64,000 bases of DNA from Dokdonia sp. Hel_I_53 (lineage in GTDB: Bacteria > Bacteroidota > Bacteroidia > Flavobacteriales > Flavobacteriaceae). Positions within the stretch are counted from its first letter, which is position 1. The number at the start of each line of letters is the position of its first letter. Shown here one piece after another: positions 58,349-64,000 of the stretch. The stretch covers positions 1,288,501-1,352,500 of the forward strand of contig NZ_VISL01000001.1 of NCBI RefSeq assembly GCF_007827465.1, written 5' to 3'. The translations under genes were made by a program, and so were the position numbers. Under the pieces are notes generated by a model. It did not search any database and was not told where the DNA came from. It saw only the letters and a program-made list of their open reading frames with translations.

Positions 58349-59479
58349 TTACAATCTTTTATCCATTTGTTGGACCATTTTGTTTTTCCATATCAAAAAG
58401 TCCCCAGCAATGATATGCTTACGAGCTTCTCTTACAAGCCACATATAAAATCCTAAATTGTGAATTGTTGCAATTTGCATTCCTAATAACTCGTGACACT
58501 TAAATAAATGACGAAGGTAGGCTTTACTATATTCTGTATCTACCCATGTAATTCCCATCTCGTCTATAGGTGAAAAGTCATCTTCCCATTTGAGATTTTT
58601 GATATTTATATGTCCGTGGGCTGTAAATAGCATGCCATTACGGGCATTTCTTGTAGGCATCACACAGTCAAACATATCTACTCCTAATGCAATATTTTCT
58701 AAGATATTTATAGGTGTACCAACACCCATTAAGTATCTAGGTTTCTCTTTAGGTAATATATCTGTCACAATTTCTGTCATTGCATAGAGCTCTTCTGCAG
58801 GTTCTCCTACAGACAATCCACCTATAGCATTTCCAAAAGCATCAGCATTTGCAATATATTCTGCAGATTGTTGCCTTAAATCTTTATACACACTTCCTTG
58901 AACAATTGGAAATAATGCCTGCTCATGACCGTAAAGTGCAGGAGTCTTATTAAAATGATTGATACACCTATCAAGCCATCTATGTGTCATATGCATAGAT
59001 CTCTTTGCATATCTATAGTCACATGGATAAGGCGTACATTCATCAAAGGCCATCATGATGTCTGCACCTATTTGGCGTTGTATTTCCATCACATTTTCAG
59101 GTGTAAATAGATGCATCGATCCGTCTACATGTGATTTAAAACGAACTCCTTCTTCTTTAATTTTTCGTCTTCCAGATAAAGAATATACTTGGTACCCTCC
59201 ACTATCCGTAAGGATAGGGCGATCCCAATTCATAAATTTATGTAGTCCACCAGCTTTTTGAAGGATTTCCATTTTAGGACGTAGGTATAAATGATACGTA
59301 TTTCCAAGAATAATGTCTGGATTAATATCTTCTCTCAACTCACGCTGGTGTACTCCTTTTACAGAAGCCACCGTACCCACTGGCATGAAAATAGGTGTCT
59401 CTATAACACCGTGATCTGTAGTTAATTTTCCTGCTCGCGCCTGCGATGCAGGATCTGTTGTAAGTAAGTCAAATTGCAT
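58349..59479 (-). CDS. tgt: tRNA-guanine transglycosylase (queuosine), zinc cysteines absent
   Basis: 376 residues from ATG 59479 (an upstream TTG would add three codons). Swaps guanine-34 of GUN-anticodon tRNAs for preQ1. Active-site parts are intact: TDSGGYQVYS with Asp92, GGLSVGEP, YLMGVGTP, and GVDMFDCVMPTRNARNG. In place of the usual zinc motif (CxCxxC) the sequence at ~307-317 is EMGITWVDTEY with no Cys; only the His of TIHNLGFY (340) is kept. Directly followed by the LptF/G gene. Confidence 0.92.
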   Translation of the reverse strand: MQFDLLTTDPASQARAGKLTTDHGVIETPIFMPVGTVASVKGVHQRELREDINPDIILGNTYHLYLRPKMEILQKAGGLHKFMNWDRPILTDSGGYQVYSLSGRRKIKEEGVRFKSHVDGSMHLFTPENVMEIQRQIGADIMMAFDECTPYPCDYRYAKRSMHMTHRWLDRCINHFNKTPALYGHEQALFPIVQGSVYKDLRQQSAEYIANADAFGNAIGGLSVGEPAEELYAMTEIVTDILPKEKPRYLMGVGTPINILENIALGVDMFDCVMPTRNARNGMLFTAHGHINIKNLKWEDDFSPIDEMGITWVDTEYSKAYLRHLFKCHELLGMQIATIHNLGFYMWLVREARKHIIAGDFLIWKNKMVQQMDKRL

Positions 59480-59485
59480 AAGCGG

Positions 59486-59493
59486 CAAAGATA
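59486..59493 (-). promoter_or_regulatory. Putative -7 box of tgt
   Basis: TATCTTTG on the minus strand, ending 6 bp before the tgt ATG; no clear -33 element. A transcript would start at or near the ATG. Confidence 0.4.
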
Positions 59494-59582
59494 ACTTAAA
59501 CTAGTAAAATCATAGGTTACGTATTTACAGTAAATAGAAAAAATCATGATGATTGTTATGAATCAAAACAGAAGTTTCGGTT

Positions 59583-59598
59583 CGCTTTCGCGAAAGCG
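59583..59598. repeat. Dispersed palindrome CGCTTTCGCGAAAGCG, exact copy
   Basis: In the short gap between the Nramp-like gene's stop codon (59604) and tgt. Confidence 0.95.
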
Positions 59599-59603
59599 CC
59601 TCC

Positions 59604-60839
59604 CTAAAACAAAGTGGTGAGATACCAAGCGCTAAAGCCTAGTAAAGCAAAAATACTTATAAGACTATATATCTCAAGAGGTTTTGATAATCTAGCCTCT
59701 TTAGGAATGTCAGGGTTTTTAAAAGCTAAATAATTACAAATTGCATAAAATGGAGCTGTAAGAAATGAAAAGATAGTCGCTAGTTTTACTAAAAAACCCA
59801 TCTCACTTATTAGAAAAAACAGGACCACACACGTACCTACGATAAGAATGCTTAACCAAAGTAAATAACCTCTCTTATGCAACCCAAAACCAAGAAGGTT
59901 TGTCGTTTTTGCAATCGCTCTTGGAGATGCATCTAGGGTTGTGAGCGTAGTACTAAACATAGTCGTAAATGCCGCAATACCTATTAAAACGGCAGCCCAC
60001 TCACCTAAACTTGCCGTATACATTCGTGTGAGTTGGCTAGCAAAAATCCCTCCTCGACTAGAAAAGGTCTCCCCACTACCATACATAACTAAGGCTCCTA
60101 GCGTCATAAAACATATCCCTAAAACAATAGTTCCTGTATATCCTACATTAAAATCAAATATTGAATTTTGCACAGCCTCTTTACCACGCTGCCCCTTTTC
60201 TAAAGTCCATAAAGAATGCCAGATAGAAATATCTAATGGTGCTGGCATCCATCCCATAAAAGCTATTAAAAAAGCAATTGATGCCGAATTGTTAGGAAGT
60301 ATTTGTCCTAAGTTACTTAATGCACCAGACCCTAATGTGGAAACACTTTCTCTAAAAGCAAAGAAAACAGCTACGAGTGTACTTAATGTTAATACAATAA
60401 TGATCACCTTCATTAATTTATCGAGGATACGGTACCTCCCTATGGCTAATATCGCAGCACAAAAGAATGTAATTGCGACACTCCAAATTGCAATGTCATT
60501 AGTAATACCAAATAACTGCACTGCCAGACCAGCCGTAACTATAGTGACCGCCGTTTGTATAGTAAACATTGTACCTAATGTAATGATGAAATATATCCAA
60601 AGCACTGGCTTACCTAATTTAAGATAGCCATCTAATAAACTTTTACCTGTCGCCGCCGCGTAGCGTGGTCCAAATTGAAAAAAAGGATATTTAATAATAT
60701 TAACTAGCAACAGCGCCCAGAGCAACCCAAACCCAAAGTCTGCGCCTGCTCTTGTACTTTGTACGAGGTGAGACACTCCTATAGCTGCACCAGCAAACAG
60801 CAATCCTGGACCTAGCTTTCTAAAAGGCACCGCTTTCAT
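59604..60839 (-). CDS. Nramp-superfamily transporter lacking canonical metal-site residues
   Basis: 411 residues, about 11 hydrophobic segments with the Nramp/APC-fold layout (GPGLLFAGAAIG start; GWMPAPLDISIWHS in TM6). In classical Mn/Fe Nramps the metal is bound by TM1 DPGN and TM6 MPH; here the TM1 position reads GVSH (21-24) and TM6 reads PAPLD (199-203), with the canonical Asp, Asn and Met missing. It belongs to the fold but its substrate should not be assumed to be Mn or Fe. Overlaps the upstream sigma-factor gene by 4 bp. Confidence 0.85.
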   Translation of the reverse strand: MKAVPFRKLGPGLLFAGAAIGVSHLVQSTRAGADFGFGLLWALLLVNIIKYPFFQFGPRYAAATGKSLLDGYLKLGKPVLWIYFIITLGTMFTIQTAVTIVTAGLAVQLFGITNDIAIWSVAITFFCAAILAIGRYRILDKLMKVIIIVLTLSTLVAVFFAFRESVSTLGSGALSNLGQILPNNSASIAFLIAFMGWMPAPLDISIWHSLWTLEKGQRGKEAVQNSIFDFNVGYTGTIVLGICFMTLGALVMYGSGETFSSRGGIFASQLTRMYTASLGEWAAVLIGIAAFTTMFSTTLTTLDASPRAIAKTTNLLGFGLHKRGYLLWLSILIVGTCVVLFFLISEMGFLVKLATIFSFLTAPFYAICNYLAFKNPDIPKEARLSKPLEIYSLISIFALLGFSAWYLTTLF

Positions 60840-61405
60840 CGATCTGCTTTTTTTATAATATCAGACAATAGCCTTCTCGCACGTAATAATTTTACTTTCA
60901 CATTATTGATAGGCTCGTCAATTTCTTCTGCCATTTCTTTATAACTCATCTCTTGAAAGTAACGTAGGTTAATCATTTCTTGATAATGAGGTTTCAACTG
61001 CTTTACGAAAGCAAGCAATTGAGTTAAATTTTGTTCTTTAATAAGCGCATCTTCTGGAGATGGATTTTGATCAATCACTTTACGAACTTTTTCTTCATCC
61101 CTTTCAGAAAGCTGAGCTCTAATAGAAGATTCCCTTTTACGAACTATATCAATATGTATGTTTTTTGAGATGGCTATAAGCCAAGTGCTAAATGTATATT
61201 CCTCCTTAAATAATTGAAGCTTATCAAAGGCTCTTGCAAAAGTTTGTATGGTTACATCTTCTGCATCATGAGGATTTTTTGTTCGTTTTAATTGAAAACC
61301 ATACACCTCATTCCAAAAAGAATTAAGCAAAAAGTTAAAAGCACTTTGTTGCCCATCCTTTGCACGTTTAATTTCTAATAATAGTTTTTCGGAGGTTATT
61401 TCCAA
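60836..61405 (-). CDS. ECF-type RNA polymerase sigma factor
   Basis: 189 residues, apparently from a TTG at 61405 (MEITSEKLLLEI). Region 2 is RTKNPHDAEDVTIQTFARAF then FSTWLIAISKNIHID; region 4 is LKPHYQEMINLRYFQEMSYKEMAEEIDEPINNVKVKLLRARRLL. Overlaps the glycosyltransferase gene by 10 bp at its start and the Nramp-like gene by 4 bp at its end. No anti-sigma gene is adjacent, so control is by other means or it is part of the glycosyltransferase/Nramp transcript. Confidence 0.9.
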   Translation of the reverse strand: MEITSEKLLLEIKRAKDGQQSAFNFLLNSFWNEVYGFQLKRTKNPHDAEDVTIQTFARAFDKLQLFKEEYTFSTWLIAISKNIHIDIVRKRESSIRAQLSERDEEKVRKVIDQNPSPEDALIKEQNLTQLLAFVKQLKPHYQEMINLRYFQEMSYKEMAEEIDEPINNVKVKLLRARRLLSDIIKKADR

Positions 61406-62511
61406 CGCTTAGGTTTTGAAATCAGGTTTGTGATAAATATACCTAATTGAACACAAACTAGACCTATTTCTAAAATAGGGTAGAAAATTAAAATATCTTT
61501 TTCTCTAAATTTCACCCCTGCCATTACAGTCACAGACCATGTAATACTATATCTAATGAGAATTATAAGAAGCACGATATAGTGTTCCTCAACAAAGGTA
61601 ATTACTGGAATCATCAAGCATATAAATAATAGTTGTGACAGAAAAAAAATACCTAAAAAAAACTGATGTAAACCTTTATAGTGACTTGATGTACTTATGT
61701 GCCTTCTTTTTTGAATGAGCCAATCTGAAAAACTCTCTTTAGGAAAAGAATATGTAAAACTCTCTGGGTCTTCCTGCACAGAGACATTAATTGAAGTAGC
61801 AGCCTCACTCACAAAAAGATCATCATCACCACCACGTATAGACATATGCTTTGAAAATCCATTGTGCTTGTAAAAAAGTCCAGAAGTATAACTAAGATTA
61901 CGCCCCACACCCATATAAGCCTTTCCAGCTAGTGCCCAACTAAAATATTGTATAGCGGTGTTTACAGTCTCAAAACGTATTAATTTATTGAGCCCAGAGC
62001 CCTTGATTTTGGAATAACCACCATAGCCTAACACAATCTCTTTCTGAGGTACAAACTGGGAAGCCATCAGTGCTAACCAATTCTTAGAGGCAGGAACACA
62101 GTCTGCATCTATAAAAACTAAATGTTCATAAGTTGCTTTTTTAATTCCTAGTGTGAGTGCATATTTTTTATTTCCCCAAAACTTTTCATTGTAACGCACT
62201 TGCAATTCTTTGACGCGAGCATCACTTAAAGCAAAGTCTTCTATAACTTCTCCTGTCTTATCTGTAGAAGCGTCGTTTATTAAGATAACTTCAAAGCAAG
62301 GATACTCTTGTTCTAAAACTTTTGGAATGTTATTTTTTAGATTTCCTTCCTCATTTTTTGCGCAAACCAAAACTGAAATGGGAGGTGTGATTTTGTGTTT
62401 TGATTTTTCCGCTTTCGCGAAAGCGAAACGACTATAAAAAAGATAAAAAGCCACATTAATAATTGTGGCTCCTAAAAAAATATAAAATAATAACGTGTTG
62501 AGTTGTTCCAA
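61396..62511 (-). CDS. Membrane glycosyltransferase, family 2
   Basis: 371 residues. N-terminal membrane segment, GT-A catalytic domain with ISVLVCAKNEEGNL, ILINDASTDKTGEV and the DxD-like FIDADC (metal/nucleotide-sugar binding), RGGDDDLF, QKRRH (acceptor end of processive synthases: here QKRRHIS), then three C-terminal membrane helices. Likely adds sugars to a lipid or envelope polymer. The palindrome at 62410-62425 encodes AFAKA in the N-terminal part. 6 bp downstream of the small membrane-protein gene. Confidence 0.88.
   Translation of the reverse strand: MEQLNTLLFYIFLGATIINVAFYLFYSRFAFAKAEKSKHKITPPISVLVCAKNEEGNLKNNIPKVLEQEYPCFEVILINDASTDKTGEVIEDFALSDARVKELQVRYNEKFWGNKKYALTLGIKKATYEHLVFIDADCVPASKNWLALMASQFVPQKEIVLGYGGYSKIKGSGLNKLIRFETVNTAIQYFSWALAGKAYMGVGRNLSYTSGLFYKHNGFSKHMSIRGGDDDLFVSEAATSINVSVQEDPESFTYSFPKESFSDWLIQKRRHISTSSHYKGLHQFFLGIFFLSQLLFICLMIPVITFVEEHYIVLLIILIRYSITWSVTVMAGVKFREKDILIFYPILEIGLVCVQLGIFITNLISKPKRWK
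62410..62425. repeat. Dispersed palindrome CGCTTTCGCGAAAGCG, exact copy, in the glycosyltransferase gene
   Basis: On the minus strand it encodes Ala-Phe-Ala-Lys-Ala just after the first membrane helix. Confidence 0.95.
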
Positions 62512-62517
62512 TAGATG

Positions 62518-62721
62518 CTAGGCTTTTAGGTCCTGAGAACAATCTCCCATCTCTTCTGGCATCTTGCCGCACATACTACAAGCTTCTCCATCCTTATTTA
62601 AAAATGGACTTTGACTAGCACAAGTACCTGCAAATTTACCGTCTTTTTTAGCCCAAATTTTAATAGCTATTCCTCCTACTGAAAGACCCAATAAAGCCAG
62701 AGTAATAAATAATAATTCCAT
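62518..62721 (-). CDS. Small membrane-anchored Cys-rich protein
   Basis: 67 residues from ATG 62721 (MELLFITLALLGLSV). One membrane segment (about 3-24) followed by a conserved-looking soluble part with four Cys: GTCASQS, a CSMCG pair and MGDC. The CxxC layout suggests a metal-binding or redox ribbon. A TATCTTTG box at 62737-62744 (minus) could be its -7 element. Family not recognised by name. Confidence 0.7.
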   Translation of the reverse strand: MELLFITLALLGLSVGGIAIKIWAKKDGKFAGTCASQSPFLNKDGEACSMCGKMPEEMGDCSQDLKA

Positions 62722-62768
62722 CTCAAAAATTTTAAACAAAGATACAAAAAGCACTGTCTATGCTAAAA

Positions 62769-63557
62769 CTATTGTGGATCTGGAATTTGATTCTCTCTGT
62801 TAAAAATTATGGTAGCTACTTCATTTGCAGTGTTTGCGACTTTACTGCCTCCTTTAGGCTCAATAGTCACATTGATGCTTGCCATCCGTTCTTCGTAAGG
62901 AATTTCAACTAGATTATCTTTTGTGAGCTTCAAGATATCTAATGGTACCAGTTTACCATCTACTTCTGCCCACATTTGATACACCTGCTCATCTGGCAGT
63001 TCTGGTAAACTTGCTACATGTATATAGGATCTTTTTTCTAATTGATTTACATAAGCTACCGCCTCTAGTTTACGCGCTTTTTTATTACCTGTTAAGATAT
63101 ACTTTTGAGTAGCAGCACTATTAAGAATCATAAACTGCTCCTCTACAGATTGTAACATTTGCCTATTAGACACAATATCGTCATTAAGGCTCTCTAATAA
63201 ATTTGAGGTAAATTGTCTATCTCTAAGTAATTCTTGATTTTGCTCATAAATCATAAAAGCAACAAGACTAAAAAGTATGGCTACCATACAAGCTGTAATT
63301 GCTAGTATAGGTAACGCCCTTTGAGGTTTAGATTTTGTCTGTTTAAGTATTGTTGCTCTAAGTTCCTTTGGGACTTTTACAGCATAGGAGGCTGCATAAT
63401 TTTCAAGATTTTCTTGCAGCTCCTCATAAGTGCTCTTTACCTCTGGAAACTTCTCAATAAAATACTCAGCTTCCTGAGATTCTATAGGAGATGTTGTACC
63501 CATAAGATATCGCTCTAACAAATCACTTTCCAAAAATTGTGATACTCTATCACTCAT
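62769..63557 (-). CDS. RskA-family anti-sigma factor
   Basis: 262 residues. Cytoplasmic N-terminal part (~1-80) with LLERYLMGTTSPIESQEAEYF, one membrane segment at about 81-104 (LPILAITACMVAILFSLVAF), then the periplasmic RskA C-terminal domain with AYVNQLEKRSYIHVASLPELPDEQVYQMWAEVDGK and NVTIEPKGGS. It would hold the sigma factor encoded just upstream until an envelope signal releases it. Its start overlaps that sigma gene's end by 4 bp (ATGA). Confidence 0.9.
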   Translation of the reverse strand: MSDRVSQFLESDLLERYLMGTTSPIESQEAEYFIEKFPEVKSTYEELQENLENYAASYAVKVPKELRATILKQTKSKPQRALPILAITACMVAILFSLVAFMIYEQNQELLRDRQFTSNLLESLNDDIVSNRQMLQSVEEQFMILNSAATQKYILTGNKKARKLEAVAYVNQLEKRSYIHVASLPELPDEQVYQMWAEVDGKLVPLDILKLTKDNLVEIPYEERMASINVTIEPKGGSKVANTANEVATIIFNRENQIPDPQ

Positions 63558-64000
63558 AATCCAATTATAATCAAAACAATTATTCCAAATAATTTACGCA
63601 ACTCCCGAAGCCCTATTTTTAACCGGGACTTTACCGTTCCTAAAGGTATATTTAATTCATCACTAGCTTCTTGTTGTGTCATGCCTTGAAAAAATAAGGC
63701 GTCTATCACAACTCTATATTTATCATCTAATCCATTAGTATGAGTCTGTATATCAATATGCTCTATAGCAAAAGAAGTTGCCTTTAATTGATATACGTTA
63801 GAATCTTCCGTTTGGATTTCCTTTGCTTGTTTTCTTTGTCTGCTACGTACTTTATCTATTGCAGTATTTTGCACTACTCTAAAAAGCCAAGTAAAAAGTC
63901 TTGCTTTGCTTGCATCATATTTGTGAGCATTTTTCCAAATTTTTATAAAAGACTCTTGCAGTACGTCTTGTGCGAGTTCTTCTTCGTGTGTGACTTTGAT
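63554..64000 (-). CDS. ECF sigma factor (SigK-type), 5' end beyond the window
   Basis: 149 codons are present; the frame stays open to the right end of the window and has no start there, so the gene is truncated by the window. Region 2 (ELAQDVLQESFIKIWKNAH, RLFTWLFRVVQN) and region 4 (LDDKYRVVIDALFFQGMTQQEAS, LNIPLGTVKSRLKIGLRELR) are clear. The partner anti-sigma gene follows with a 4-bp overlap. Confidence 0.92.
   Translation of the reverse strand: MKVTHEEELAQDVLQESFIKIWKNAHKYDASKARLFTWLFRVVQNTAIDKVRSRQRKQAKEIQTEDSNVYQLKATSFAIEHIDIQTHTNGLDDKYRVVIDALFFQGMTQQEASDELNIPLGTVKSRLKIGLRELRKLFGIIVLIIIGL

Noticed and set aside
59941..60627. Long open frame (228 codons) on the + strand, antisense to the Nramp-like gene
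   Set aside because: Composition mirrors a membrane gene read backwards; no start context or family, and the minus-strand gene has clear membrane topology.

Overview
The window is a stretch of a low-GC chromosome from a marine-type Flavobacteriaceae bacterium (phylum Bacteroidota). This follows from SusC/SusD-type outer-membrane uptake genes, promoters of the TTTG-N18/19-TAnnTTTG type, starts preceded by A/T-rich sequence rather than Shine-Dalgarno sites, zinc-free forms of S14 and L36, and families typical of the group (DUF2911, DUF922, DUF885, DUF7033-type deacetylase). The genus is a guess; Dokdonia/Krokinobacter-like is plausible. There are no rRNA or tRNA genes, insertion sequences, phage genes or CRISPR arrays, so this is core chromosome rather than an island.

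Layout. 1-2.5 kb: an ECF sigma factor, its membrane anti-sigma factor and a coiled-coil/beta-barrel outer-membrane protein in one operon. 2.6-10.7 kb: single housekeeping genes (rsmG, a fatty-acid desaturase, an aminotransferase, a DUF885 lipoprotein, purT, a guanidino-modifying enzyme, a GyrI-like protein), several ended by clear terminators. 10.7-15.2 kb: gltA, eno and carA, with a 0.6 kb spacer between gltA and eno that may hold a small RNA. 15.3-32.5 kb: one nearly unbroken leftward run of translation genes from rpsL to rplQ (str, S10, spc and alpha operons merged), including rpmJ and rpmD, which are short, and a terminator-like hairpin between rpsJ and rplC. 32.7-41.2 kb: rightward outer-membrane genes, an Omp85-type protein and a SusC-SusD pair with two surface lipoproteins but no degradative enzymes. 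41.3-51 kb: rlmB, a rhomboid protease, rarA, a HAD phosphatase/deacetylase pair, radC, type II NADH dehydrogenase and asnB. 51-59.5 kb: DUF2911, DUF922 and an unassigned secreted protein, dnaB, accA, an EamA transporter, an LptF/G-type permease and tgt. 59.6-64 kb: an atypical Nramp transporter overlapping an ECF sigma gene and a glycosyltransferase, a small Cys-rich membrane protein, and an RskA-type anti-sigma/sigma pair cut by the window end.

The strongest unexplained signal is a dispersed perfect palindrome, CGCTTTCGCGAAAGCG. It occurs 10 times exactly, twice with a single end mismatch and about five more times in degenerate form, at roughly one copy per 4 kb. It lies both between genes and inside genes, and inside genes it is read in all three possible frames. 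Second-tier observations are the Nramp protein without the canonical metal-site residues, a Tgt without the zinc cysteines, the rpsJ-rplC hairpin and the possible small RNA upstream of gltA.
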